18,218 bases of DNA from Actinomycetota bacterium (lineage in GTDB: Bacteria > Actinomycetota > Acidimicrobiia > Acidimicrobiales > GCA-2861595). The notes under the pieces are model-generated. The model was not told the origin of the DNA and searched no databases. It saw nothing but the letters and a program-made list of their open reading frames with translations. The DNA is taken from the NCBI GenBank assembly GCA_016781225.1, contig JADDQT010000013.1:1-18218 (forward strand), in the 5' to 3' direction. Positions 1-7,631 of this stretch are shown in pieces. Position 1 is the first letter of the stretch; each line of letters begins with the position of its first letter. A program made the position numbers and the translations under genes.

Positions 1-72
1 CTCGACTACGGTGTGGTGGCCCGGCGCCGCGAGGCCGCTTACAGGGAGGCGGTAGAGAACCATGCTCGCTAG
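1..72 (+). CDS. C-terminal end of an unidentified upstream gene (partial)
   Basis: Frame 1 is open from the first base to a TAG at 70-72 and encodes 23 residues ending in the charged helical stretch RREAAYREAVENHAR. The gene starts outside the window, so no family can be assigned; from its neighbours it may be another polysaccharide gene, but that is only a guess. An ATG at 62 in another frame overlaps its stop, and the next gene most likely starts at 122. Confidence 0.55.
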   Translation, partial: LDYGVVARRREAAYREAVENHAR

Positions 73-121
73 CGATCCGAGGGCACCGGCGTCGCGGCTG
101 CCTCGACGTGAGCCAGGCGTC

Positions 122-436
122 ATGGCCATCCACCTCGTCTACCGGTCGTCGGGAAGGGAGAACACCAAGCCTCGGCCGTCCTCCTACACCAAGTGCCTCG
201 CCCTGGCGTCGTTCATCCGATCCGTCGACCGCTGCCACGAGGTGGGGAATGTGGTCTTCGTGAACGACGGCCCGATCCCGCGTGGCACCCTTGAGATGAT
301 GGGGGGAGCAGGTGAGATCCTCGACAGGACCGGCCTCAATCTCACGTGCTCGTACCGCGAGGCGATCACCCTGCCCGTCACCCGTGGGTGGCCGGAGCGG
401 CGGGGCGTCCACCTGTCGCCCGCTGACGCGCCATGA
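122..436 (+). pseudogene. Truncated glycosyltransferase-like ORF (N-terminal piece only)
   Basis: This 104-residue ORF begins MAIHLVYRSSGRENTKPRP and continues with VVFVNDGPIP and RGWPERRGVHLSPADAP before a TGA at 434-436. The start at 122 is chosen because similarity-like sequence begins there; the frame also has an ATG at 62 inside the previous gene, preceded by a Pro/Arg-rich stretch unlike a protein start. The pattern recalls the beginning of a glycosyltransferase group whose N-terminus reads like LVYR..GENxKxRP and whose acidic metal-binding motif follows a GWP segment. That is from memory of the family, not a search. The ORF stops about where the acidic motif would be, so it probably lacks a catalytic core. 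Its stop overlaps the next start (ATGA at 433), so it may still act in translational coupling. It could instead be a genuine short protein. Confidence 0.5.
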
Positions 437-1509
437 GCTCTGCACCTGCCGGTTCGCCGCGGGTCACCGTCTTCGTGCCCACCTACAACCGGGCGCAGTG
501 GCTGCGGCGGACCATGGAGACGGTCCTGTCCCAGACCTACGCAGACTTCCGCCTCGTGGTGTCGGACAACGCGTCCACAGACGACACCACCGAAGTCGTG
601 CAGTCCTTCTCCGACGACCGGCTCAGCTACCGGCGCCACAACCACAACGTGGGCCTCTTGGAGAACCACAACTCCTGCCTCCGCACGGTGGACACGGATT
701 ACGCCCTCATACTCCCCGACGACGACCTGCTCCACGAGGATCACCTGGCGTCCGCCGTCGAGGTGCTCGACACCCATCCCAGGGTGGGCTTCGTCCACAG
801 CGCCTTCGACGTGATCGGACCCGCCGGCCACCCCCTCAGCAGAGGCGTCGATTGGACTTACGGACTGACCGCGGACACGGTGGAGACGGGCTCGGAGTTC
901 ATCCGGCAGTCGATGTACTGGTCCTGCCGGGTCTGCCCCTCCACAGCTTTGATGCGAGCGTCCGCCATCCACCCCGAGCTCTACGTGCAAGAGGAGTTCC
1001 CGGCCATCGACTTCGGCATGTGGCTACGAATCGCCCTTGACTGGGACGTCGCCTTCCTCAGACGCCCCCTGGCCGATTTCCGGGTCCACGCCGCCAGCCA
1101 TTCGGCCACCTTCGACGAGTCCGCAGGTGACAGCTACAACCACAGCGTCGCCACCCTCACCGGCGTGAAGGAGCTGAAACGGCGCTTCCTCGAGCTCCAC
1201 GGCGGAAGGCTCGACGACGTGGCCGGCCTGCGCCGAAGTGTGGACTCGGGGCTGCGACGAGAGCTCGTGCAGCTCATGCGGAACACCACGGTCCCCCAGC
1301 GGGAGCTCGTACCGACCGTTCGAGCGTTCCTCCAGCTTGCCGAGGTGGACCGCGGAGTGCTCACAGAGGTCCAGGCCTGGCGACTGGTAGCAGCCAGCGT
1401 GCTGGGCCCGAGGCTCGTCGAATGGCTCAAGTCCCATCGCGACGCGGAGAAGTACGGGACCGTTCCCTGCTCACCGCCTTTGCCTCCGCCCCCGGAGGTG
1501 CACCTGTGA
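433..1509 (+). CDS. Glycosyltransferase family 2 (GT-A fold)
   Basis: This 358-residue protein is predicted to transfer a sugar from a nucleotide-sugar donor to a growing glycan at the cytoplasmic side of the membrane. The GT2 hallmarks are visible: VTVFVPTYNR at residues 11-20, the nucleotide-binding SDNASTDD at 44-51, and the metal-binding acidic cluster PDDD at 95-98. A DFGMWLRI segment near 193-200 occupies the position of the usual acid-plus-tryptophan catalytic motif. No transmembrane segment is evident, and the region after about residue 230 is helical and family-specific. The ATG overlaps the stop of the truncated ORF by 4 bases and has no clear ribosome-binding site, suggesting coupled translation. 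Its own stop overlaps the next GTG by 3 bases. The donor and acceptor sugars cannot be read from sequence. Confidence 0.9.
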   Translation: MSSAPAGSPRVTVFVPTYNRAQWLRRTMETVLSQTYADFRLVVSDNASTDDTTEVVQSFSDDRLSYRRHNHNVGLLENHNSCLRTVDTDYALILPDDDLLHEDHLASAVEVLDTHPRVGFVHSAFDVIGPAGHPLSRGVDWTYGLTADTVETGSEFIRQSMYWSCRVCPSTALMRASAIHPELYVQEEFPAIDFGMWLRIALDWDVAFLRRPLADFRVHAASHSATFDESAGDSYNHSVATLTGVKELKRRFLELHGGRLDDVAGLRRSVDSGLRRELVQLMRNTTVPQRELVPTVRAFLQLAEVDRGVLTEVQAWRLVAASVLGPRLVEWLKSHRDAEKYGTVPCSPPLPPPPEVHL

Positions 1510-2663
1510 CGGGCACCCAACGACCGCTCGGCTGTCCAGACCAGGCCGCCGCCAGCGGACCGACATCGCTTGGAGCTGGTGCTGCCCCGGTGCCTCGAAC
1601 CACCCGACTCCTGCTCACCGTCGACGCTCGGTCGTACGGGGGCGCAGAGGTGTACGTCTCCCACCTGCTCGAACACCTGCCCGACACCTACCTGTGCACG
1701 CTGCTCGCCACCAGACCCGTCCCCCGCCAGCTCGAGGAGGCCACCAGGGATCGTGGCGCGGAGCTGGTGCTCGTGCCCAGGGTGAGCACCAAGTTCGATC
1801 TCCCCGGCCAGCTACAGCTCGTTCGGGCCCTGCGTTCCATAGGACCCCAACTGGTGCACGTGAACATGGCCGACGCCGCCAACCATCGCTACGCCCTCGG
1901 TGCCGCTCACCTCCTCGGCCGACCCGCAGTCGCCACTGTCCACACCGCCACCGCGCTCCTCCCCGGACTGCAGGGGGTGGTGCTGGGCGCCGCCTTCCGC
2001 CGGGTCCGGGGAGTCATCGCCGTGTCCTCCGAGATCGCCACCCATCTGCACGACGGCCTCGGCGTACCGAAGTCGAGGGTGAAGACGGTCGCCAACGGCA
2101 TCCCGGCGGCGGACATGATCGACAGGGCGCACAGGACCGCCACGGTGCGTGTGGGCGCAATGGGCCGGCTGACAGGGCAGAAGGGGTTCGACCTCCTGCT
2201 TCAAGCGGTCGCCGAGCTTGTTCTGATGGGGCGGAGCGTAGAAGTGGTGGTCGCCGGCGAGGGCGTGGAGCTGGGCCGTTTGGAGCGCTTGGCCGAGGGA
2301 CTGCCCGTGCGCTTCATGGGCTTCGTGGAAGACACCGCCGCCTTCCTCGCCGCGGTCGACATCTTCTGCCTGCCGTCGCGTTGGGAAGGGCTTCCCTTCG
2401 CTCTCCTCGAAGGCATGATGTCCGGGCTCCCGTGCGTGGCCACTGACGTAGGCGACGTGGCCGAGGTCCTGGGAGACGCGGGCGTGATCGTGCCCGCCAA
2501 CGACGTCGCCTCCCTGGTCCGGGCCCTCGACGAGCTGGTTCGCTCACCCGACCGCAGGATGGCATTGGGCCGCGCCGCCCACGAGCGGGTGCGCAAGCGC
2601 TACTCCATGCGATCCATGGTGGAGTCCACGGCTGCCGTCTACCAGGAGGCCCTCGCCGGCTGA
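1506..2663 (+). CDS. Glycosyltransferase family 4 (GT-B fold)
   Basis: This is a retaining GT-B glycosyltransferase of 385 residues. The N-terminal domain opens with LLLTVDARSYGGAEVYVSHLL (about 35-55), including the typical GGAE turn. The C-terminal donor domain begins near GAMGRLTGQKGFDLLLQA (218-234) and carries the E-x7-E motif in EGLPFALLE (294-302), followed by GLPCVATDVGDVAE. I chose the GTG at 1506 because it forms a GTGA overlap with the previous stop and sits 7 bases after GGAGG (1494-1498). An in-frame ATG at 1422 would add 28 low-complexity residues and an 87-base overlap, and is less likely. Residues 2-30 are Ala/Gly/Pro-rich and probably disordered. It is co-transcribed with the preceding GT2; the sugar specificity is unknown. 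Confidence 0.9.
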   Translation: MTGTQRPLGCPDQAAASGPTSLGAGAAPVPRTTRLLLTVDARSYGGAEVYVSHLLEHLPDTYLCTLLATRPVPRQLEEATRDRGAELVLVPRVSTKFDLPGQLQLVRALRSIGPQLVHVNMADAANHRYALGAAHLLGRPAVATVHTATALLPGLQGVVLGAAFRRVRGVIAVSSEIATHLHDGLGVPKSRVKTVANGIPAADMIDRAHRTATVRVGAMGRLTGQKGFDLLLQAVAELVLMGRSVEVVVAGEGVELGRLERLAEGLPVRFMGFVEDTAAFLAAVDIFCLPSRWEGLPFALLEGMMSGLPCVATDVGDVAEVLGDAGVIVPANDVASLVRALDELVRSPDRRMALGRAAHERVRKRYSMRSMVESTAAVYQEALAG

Positions 2664-2781
2664 GACCGCCACGCCGGTGACGCGTCGCCAGCGGTGAGCA
2701 CTCCCGTACCATGGCGGAGGCCCCCTGAACGGGCCAAGCTGTCCGGGTAGGGGCACCGAAAAGGCCAATGGATCTCCACTG
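2664..2781 (+). promoter_or_regulatory. Intergenic leader before the Wzc-like gene
   Basis: These 118 bases separate the GT4 stop from the Wzc-like start. TACCAT at 2707-2712 fits an actinobacterial -10 box (TANNNT), which would give a leader of roughly 60-65 bases; no convincing -35 was found. GGCCC at 2719-2723 and GGGCC at 2731-2735 form a perfect 5-bp stem with a 7-base loop. No riboswitch family was recognised. The leader ends in a duplicated start site, listed separately. Confidence 0.3.
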
Positions 2782-2794
2782 ATGGATCTCACTG
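2768..2794 (+). repeat. Imperfect tandem duplication spanning the Wzc-like start codon
   Basis: ATGGATCTCCACTG (2768-2781) is followed immediately by ATGGATCTCACTG (2782-2794), differing by one extra C. The first copy makes a four-codon ORF (MDLH then TGA) whose stop overlaps the real ATG as TGATG. Confidence 0.75.
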
Positions 2795-4230
2795 AACACC
2801 TCCGACTCATCTACCAGCGGAAATGGATCATCCTCGGCGCCTCGCTGACGGTTGCCCTTCTGGTGTTCGGGTGGCGGACGACCCAACCCAAGACCTGGGG
2901 GGCTAGCTCCCTGATCGACGTCGTCTCCAGCCGAGGCCAGCAAGGGGACACCGTCACCGAGGAGGATGCCCTCTTCACCAGCAAGAGCTACGCCGAGCTG
3001 GCCACCACCCGCCCGGTCCTGGCCCGGGCGGGAGCCGCCATGCAGCCGCCTCTCGACGTACCCACCGTCGAGCAACGCGTCGAGGCCTCATCGGAGCGAG
3101 CCGGCTACATCGACATCTCGACCACTGGTCCGACGGCGGCGGCTGCGACCCAGCTGGCCGACGTACTGGGCCAGGCACTCGTCGACACGGTCGCCACCCG
3201 CCAAAGCCAGCAGACCAGCGCCCTTCTCCAGCCCGTCCAGGCACAGATCGCCGAGTTGGAGAGTCGGCTCAACGAGCTGGGCGCAACCGACCCGCGCCGC
3301 GAGACCCTGCGGCTCCAGTACCAGGCCCTGGTGCAGAACGCGGCCGAGACGCGCCTGCGGCCGGTGGATCGACTGGCGGTCGTCGCTCCGGCCCATACCG
3401 GCGGCGGGCCCCTCTCCCCTCGCCCGAAGCGGGATGCCATGCTGGCCTTCCTGGTGGCCCTGATCCTGAACAGCGAGCTGGCCGTGCTGCTGGTACGTCT
3501 CGGGGACCGCTTCGGGGAGGAGGACGTGGCCACCGCCATCAGTGACGAGATCGGTCTGCCGGTGCTCGCCGAGGTCCCTCAGGGCGACGACGAGCAGATG
3601 CTCGAAGCGTTCAACTCGCTGAGGACCAACCTCATGTTCATGCAGCCCGAACGCCTTCGATCCGTGGCCGTGGTGGGAGGCGAGAGCGGGGTGGGTAAGA
3701 CCTTCGTGGCGGTCAACCTGGCCAAGAGCATCGGGCGCCTCGACGTCCCGGTGGTGCTCGTCGACGGGGACCTGCGCCGACCGGCGGTGCACGAGCGCCT
3801 CGGCACCACGCGGTCCCCGGGCCTCAAGGAGATGCTGGCCGGCAACGACGTCAGCGCTCGTCCCGTGGCTGACGTGCCGTCTCTGCAGGTGCTTCCGGCG
3901 GGCGGCCCCACCTCGGACCCCGCCCGGGTGCTGGTCAGCAACGAGTTCAGAGCCTTCCTGGAGTCCTTGTCGTGGGCGGAGACCGTGATCATCGACACGC
4001 CGCCCACCGGGCCTTTCACCGATGCCGTCGCCATCGGCCTCCGCTGCGACGCCGTCATCTTGGTGGTCGACTCGCGGCGAGTCCGGCGCCGGCACATACG
4101 CCGGGTCACGGAGAACCTCCGGCAGTCCGGCGTCAACCTCCTCGGTGTGGTGGTCAACCGCACCGCTCCCCCGAACCTGCGGTCCTATTACCGCTCCGCC
4201 CAGGAGGCTGAGGTCACGCTGGTCCGCTGA
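2782..4230 (+). CDS. Wzz/Wzc-like chain-length determinant with BY-kinase domain
   Basis: This 482-residue inner-membrane protein is predicted to co-polymerise surface polysaccharide and set chain length through an ATPase or tyrosine-kinase cycle. The Wzz-like part has TM1 at about 14-30, an extracytoplasmic region with a probable coiled coil at about 140-190, a Pro-rich juxtamembrane segment (209-217) and TM2 at about 219-239. The cytoplasmic part has the oligomerisation-type motif EAFNSLRTNL (275-284), Walker A GESGVGKT (300-307), Walker A' VVLVDGDLRRP (324-334) and Walker B VIIDTPP (402-408). The extracytoplasmic region is much shorter than in proteobacterial Wzc. The tail has only Y469 and Y470 rather than a tyrosine-rich cluster, so autophosphorylation may be limited. 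Kinase activity is inferred from the family. The start at 2782 follows a decoy ATG at 2768 that stops after four codons. Confidence 0.9.
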   Translation: MDLTEHLRLIYQRKWIILGASLTVALLVFGWRTTQPKTWGASSLIDVVSSRGQQGDTVTEEDALFTSKSYAELATTRPVLARAGAAMQPPLDVPTVEQRVEASSERAGYIDISTTGPTAAAATQLADVLGQALVDTVATRQSQQTSALLQPVQAQIAELESRLNELGATDPRRETLRLQYQALVQNAAETRLRPVDRLAVVAPAHTGGGPLSPRPKRDAMLAFLVALILNSELAVLLVRLGDRFGEEDVATAISDEIGLPVLAEVPQGDDEQMLEAFNSLRTNLMFMQPERLRSVAVVGGESGVGKTFVAVNLAKSIGRLDVPVVLVDGDLRRPAVHERLGTTRSPGLKEMLAGNDVSARPVADVPSLQVLPAGGPTSDPARVLVSNEFRAFLESLSWAETVIIDTPPTGPFTDAVAIGLRCDAVILVVDSRRVRRRHIRRVTENLRQSGVNLLGVVVNRTAPPNLRSYYRSAQEAEVTLVR

Positions 4231-4253
4231 GACCCGGCGGGACCCCGGCTCAG
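4227..4253. terminator. Candidate bidirectional terminator between convergent genes
   Basis: CTGAG (4227-4231) pairs with CTCAG (4249-4253), with two further C-G pairs possible past a bulged A. It overlaps the stop codons of both convergent genes, which are 19 bases apart. The stem is short and there is no T-tract, so the call is weak and rests mostly on position. Confidence 0.2.
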
Positions 4254-5320
4254 AGAAACGGACGGAGGGCCGACCGCAGGGCGTCGGCGCTGCGCTCCCA
4301 CGTGGCGAGGCGAGCCTGCTCCGCGCTCCGACGCCGAAGCTCGCCCAGGTCGCCGGACCGCCATTGGCGCAGCCGGTCGATCCACGGCTCCGGTTCGAGG
4401 GGGAGCACCTGCTCGGCTGTGAGCGCCAGCTCCCGAGCGGCACCGACGTCAGCCGAGATGAAGGGAGTGCCCACCGCCATGGCCTCCAGGAGCGGGATCC
4501 CGTAGCCCTCGGCGATGCTGGGCCACAGCAGGCACAGGGCTCCGGCGTAGGCCTCCAGGAGCTCCTCGTCGGACGGGTCGCGCAGGCGGACCACCCCGGG
4601 TACCTTGCCCACGTCGGTCATTATCCGGCTGGGAACGGCGCGCTCGGTGACCCACAGCTCCAGGCCGAGCTCTCGGTGGACTTCGGGCCAGAAGGCGGTC
4701 AGGAAGGTCAGGTTCTTCTGCGTCTTGTCCCCGCCTACGAAGAGGCAGTAATTGCCCGGACGGGTATCGACGTCGTCCAGGGGACGCTCGGTGAACGGCG
4801 GGCCGACGGCGGGGGACACGAGGTCGATGCGGGCGGGGTCGACCCTCAGGTGCTCGACGAGCTGGTCACGAACCCTGCCACACGTCGCCACCACCCGCCG
4901 GGCCACGTGTACCAGCAGCGGCGTGGCGAACTTGGACCAGCGGGCGTAGTTAGGGGCGAAGAACTGGGGGTGGAGGATGGGATGAATGTCGTGAATCACC
5001 GGCAGCTGCCCCCGGACGGTCAGGGGTCCCCACCCGGCCGGGCTGAGCAGGACCGGCGCCCCGCTACCGCCGAACAGTGAACGGAGAGTGGTCTGCTCCC
5101 AGCGGTGCCCACCCATGCCCCACCAACGCTCGTCGGGCTGCAGAGGGGTCTCCTCCCCGGGAGCCAGCTCGACGACTCTGTCCGGAGGCGCCAGGAGAAG
5201 CACCCGGATCCCGTCGGTGCTCGCCAGGCGGCTCACCAGCTCGTGGGCGTAGCGCTGGACTCCGGTCAGGTCCTGGGTCACGAACCGGGCATTGACGGCG
5301 ACCAGCCCTGGTTGGCTCAC
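4250..5320 (-). CDS. Glycosyltransferase family 4 (WbdA/mannosyltransferase-like)
   Basis: This 356-residue GT-B protein starts VSQPGLVAVNARFVTQDLTGVQRYAHEL, a beginning typical of GT4 enzymes that often act as mannosyl- or related transferases in O-antigen and exopolysaccharide loci. The donor domain starts near YCLFVGGDKTQKNL (191-204) and contains the E-x7-E motif in EGYGIPLLE (271-279) with downstream GTPFISADVGAARELA. The GTG at 5320 is chosen because it overlaps the upstream TGA as GTGA and lies 6-8 bases after a GGGGAG-like ribosome-binding site; the frame stays open further upstream, but that sequence lies inside the neighbour and is Arg/Pro-rich. It is the second gene of a two-gene minus-strand unit and ends 19 bases from the convergent Wzc-like gene. 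Exact sugar specificity is not readable. Confidence 0.9.
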   Translation of the reverse strand: MSQPGLVAVNARFVTQDLTGVQRYAHELVSRLASTDGIRVLLLAPPDRVVELAPGEETPLQPDERWWGMGGHRWEQTTLRSLFGGSGAPVLLSPAGWGPLTVRGQLPVIHDIHPILHPQFFAPNYARWSKFATPLLVHVARRVVATCGRVRDQLVEHLRVDPARIDLVSPAVGPPFTERPLDDVDTRPGNYCLFVGGDKTQKNLTFLTAFWPEVHRELGLELWVTERAVPSRIMTDVGKVPGVVRLRDPSDEELLEAYAGALCLLWPSIAEGYGIPLLEAMAVGTPFISADVGAARELALTAEQVLPLEPEPWIDRLRQWRSGDLGELRRRSAEQARLATWERSADALRSALRPFL

Positions 5321-6477
5321 GGGCTCCCCGGGGCGGCACCGGCGTCCGCGTAGGCCTCGACGATCTGCGCCAAGTGCTCCGCCCAGCCGGCCACAGCGGG
5401 CTCGGCGCCGGGTGCGAACCGGTCGGGAGCGGCCGCGAACATCCGGATCTTGGCCACCAGGTCGGAGGCGTCGTGGGGCTCGAACAGGAGGGGCCGGCAC
5501 GTGTCGGGAACCAGCTCCGGAAGGCCACCGATACGGGCGGCGATCACCGGCAGGCCGCGGCTGCGCGCCTCGTTGACCACGAGCGGGGCCGGGTCCTTCC
5601 AGGCCGAGGGCACCACGAGGCAGTCGACCTCGTCGAAGAAGCGCTCCCTGCCGTCGTCGTCCAACCAGCCGAGGGCCCGCGTCCTCGGAGTCGCCTCCAC
5701 CTCGGGGAGGAGAGGGCCGTCACCGGCCACCAGCAGCTCCACATCTTCGAGGGAGCGCAATGCCTCGAGCAGCAGCGACAGGCCCTTGATGGCGACGAGC
5801 TGGCCCAGGAATCCCAGCCGGGTGGGGCCGGGCCGACGCCGCTCCCGGCCGGCACCGGCCGTCGCTCGTGCGGGCTCGACCGGATTGTGGATGACCCTCA
5901 GCCGCTGCTCCGGAACTCCCGCCCGACGGTGCTCGTCGGCGACGGCCTCGGAGACGGCGATCAGGACCGGGGGGAAGTGGCGCACGGTCATCGCCCGGCG
6001 CAGGCCAGAGACCACCCGGCACCCCGAGCAGCGGACCTCGCACGCCGCCCCGTCCCGGCTGACCAGGCTGGTCCGCTGGCACAGCAGCCAGTAGTCGTGG
6101 AGCGTGTGGACATGAGGCACTCCCCGCGCCGATGGGGTGGTCAGGGCCGCGGCCGACAGACCCGCCACGGAGTGGGAGTGCACCACGTCGGGGCGGAAGC
6201 GATCGATTGCCTGCCGTAGTCGGTAGGAAGCCACCGGATCGAACTGATCGCGCCCGTGGAAGGCCGCTCGCTTCCACGGGGGCTGCGTCTCCGATTCGTG
6301 CAACCGGTAGGGCCACGCCGGGGACCGTCCCACCACGTCGGGACCGCCGACGCCGAGGGTGAAAGCACCCGTCCGGTGGCCGGCGGTACGAAGCTCGGCG
6401 GCCAACCTGCCGGCGTACGTCTCCGCTCCGCCCCTGACTACGGGCGGCCAGAGGCTCGACACGAACAGGATCCGCAC
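5317..6477 (-). CDS. Glycosyltransferase family 4 with cysteine cluster
   Basis: This 386-residue GT-B glycosyltransferase has the N-terminal VRILFVSSLWPPVVRGGAETYAG with GGAE at 16-19, then HTLHDYWLLC with four clustered cysteines (C133, C146, C150, C153). That cluster is known in a GT4 subgroup of polysaccharide loci and may bind metal or be structural. The donor domain contains LGFLGQLVAIKGLSLLLEAL and the motif DPAPLVVNE (295-303), where Asp replaces the usual first Glu of E-x7-E. The GTG at 6477 is preferred over a TTG at 6501, which would add eight Pro-rich residues. No ribosome-binding site precedes the GTG, but a TACCCT box lies 8 bases upstream, so it may be leaderless. It overlaps the next gene by 4 bases and is divergent from the GT4 at 6525. 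Confidence 0.88.
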   Translation of the reverse strand: MRILFVSSLWPPVVRGGAETYAGRLAAELRTAGHRTGAFTLGVGGPDVVGRSPAWPYRLHESETQPPWKRAAFHGRDQFDPVASYRLRQAIDRFRPDVVHSHSVAGLSAAALTTPSARGVPHVHTLHDYWLLCQRTSLVSRDGAACEVRCSGCRVVSGLRRAMTVRHFPPVLIAVSEAVADEHRRAGVPEQRLRVIHNPVEPARATAGAGRERRRPGPTRLGFLGQLVAIKGLSLLLEALRSLEDVELLVAGDGPLLPEVEATPRTRALGWLDDDGRERFFDEVDCLVVPSAWKDPAPLVVNEARSRGLPVIAARIGGLPELVPDTCRPLLFEPHDASDLVAKIRMFAAAPDRFAPGAEPAVAGWAEHLAQIVEAYADAGAAPGSP

Positions 6478-6524
6478 CGGAGGCGAGGGTAGCGGCCACA
6501 ACCGGCCCCGAATACCGTCGCGGT
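6478..6524. promoter_or_regulatory. Divergent promoter region, possibly leaderless on both sides
   Basis: Only 47 bases separate the two divergent GTG starts. On the plus strand TACCGT (6513-6518) ends 6 bases before the GTG at 6525. On the minus strand TACCCT (6491 to 6486) ends 8 bases before the GTG at 6477. Both fit a TANNNT -10 box with transcription starting at or next to the start codon, and neither gene has a Shine-Dalgarno sequence. No clear -35 elements were seen. The assignment rests on spacing alone. Confidence 0.35.
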
Positions 6525-7631
6525 GTGCGGGTCCACTTCGTCAGCGAGAACGTCGGCGGCCACGCCACCCTCCACCTGCATTTGCACCGAGCCCTCCGGG
6601 CCCACCCGGACGTCGACGCCAGCCTCTTCGAGGTTCCTCCCGCCCGCTTGGCACGCAAGCTCCTGGCTGCTCCCGTTCCGGGCCTGGCCCGCTTGGACCT
6701 CGACTTCCATCCGCTGCGGGACCAGCTGGCGCGCAGCGCCGTGGTCCGCCGGCACCTGGCGGGCCTCAGCGAGCCAGTGGACGTTCTGCACCTGTACACC
6801 CACAACGTGGGCCTGCTGAGCGTCGGCCACATGGCACGCCAGCCCACCGTGGTGTCCCTCGACGCCACCAACGAGCAGAACGGCTACCGGCTGCCCCAGC
6901 GCTATCCCACCCGGTTCACGCCCCTGACGATCGCCGCCACCAAGCCACTGGAGGGGCGGGTGTACCGCGCCGCAACCTTCGTGGTCGCTCATTCGCAGTG
7001 GGCCGCCTCCTCCCTGGCCGACGACTACGGGGTGGAGGAGGAGCGCATTCGGGTGATCCCCTTCGGCATCGGCGTTCCACCGCGGCCGGCAGTATCCGCC
7101 AGACAAGGCACGCCTCGCATCACCTTCGTCGGGAGGTCCATGGAGCGAAAGGGTGGCTGGTGGCTGCTGGACCTGTGGCGCCGGTACCTGCGCGACGTCA
7201 GCACGCTGACTCTGGTCACCCCCGAACCCGTGCCGCACGAGCCTGGGGTGGAGGTGGTGGGTGACGTGCGGCCAGGTGACGGGCGTGTGTTCGAGTTGTT
7301 GGCGGACTCCGCTGTGTACGCCTTCCCCAGCCCGATGGACCCGTTCGGCTACTCGATCATCGAGGCCATGGCCATGGCGGTCCCCGTCGTTGCTCTGCGC
7401 CAGGCCGCCGTTCCCGAGATCGTGGAGGACGCCAGGACGGGCGTGCTCGTCGAACCGGGGGACGATCGAGGTTTCGCCGAGGCGGTGCGGACCCTTCTGG
7501 GCGACGACGACCTCCGCGTGCGAATGGGGGAGTCGGGGCGGGCCCGGGTGCTGGAGCGATTCGACGCGCGGGTCACCACGCCGCAGCTGCTGGACGCTCT
7601 GCGGGTCGCCTACGCCGTCGACGGACGGTGA
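6525..7631 (+). CDS. Glycosyltransferase family 4 (GT-B fold)
   Basis: This 368-residue protein starts at GTG 6525 with VRVHFVSENVGGHATLHLHL, a GT-B N-terminal strand and glycine loop. The donor-binding domain opens with ITFVGRSMERKGGWWLLDLW (199-218). The motif DPFGYSIIE (272-280) has Asp in place of the first Glu of E-x7-E and is followed by AMAVPVVALRQAAVPEIVEDARTGVLV, typical of GT4. No membrane segment or signal peptide is seen. There is no ribosome-binding site, and a TANNNT box lies 6 bases upstream. It is the first gene of a plus-strand unit and overlaps the methyltransferase start (GTGA at 7628). It probably adds a sugar to the lipid-linked unit that the next two genes modify; the identity of the sugar is unknown. 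Confidence 0.87.
   Translation: MRVHFVSENVGGHATLHLHLHRALRAHPDVDASLFEVPPARLARKLLAAPVPGLARLDLDFHPLRDQLARSAVVRRHLAGLSEPVDVLHLYTHNVGLLSVGHMARQPTVVSLDATNEQNGYRLPQRYPTRFTPLTIAATKPLEGRVYRAATFVVAHSQWAASSLADDYGVEEERIRVIPFGIGVPPRPAVSARQGTPRITFVGRSMERKGGWWLLDLWRRYLRDVSTLTLVTPEPVPHEPGVEVVGDVRPGDGRVFELLADSAVYAFPSPMDPFGYSIIEAMAMAVPVVALRQAAVPEIVEDARTGVLVEPGDDRGFAEAVRTLLGDDDLRVRMGESGRARVLERFDARVTTPQLLDALRVAYAVDGR

Noticed and set aside
1422..1505. Upstream ATG start for the GT4 at 1506
   Set aside because: It would overlap the GT2 gene by 88 bases; the GTG at 1506 has GGAGG at good spacing and a GTGA overlap.
2664..2781. Possible riboswitch before the Wzc-like gene
   Set aside because: Some GC-rich pairing is present, but no conserved core of the c-di-GMP, c-di-AMP or other known classes could be matched by eye.
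3088..4443. 451-residue minus-strand ORF opposite the Wzc-like gene
   Set aside because: No recognisable domain, and it crosses the end of two real convergent genes; the plus strand carries intact Walker motifs.
4022..5080. 352-residue plus-strand ORF
   Set aside because: It covers the end of the Wzc-like gene and most of a minus-strand GT4 with good motifs; its composition is Arg/Gly/Pro-rich as expected from a shadow frame.
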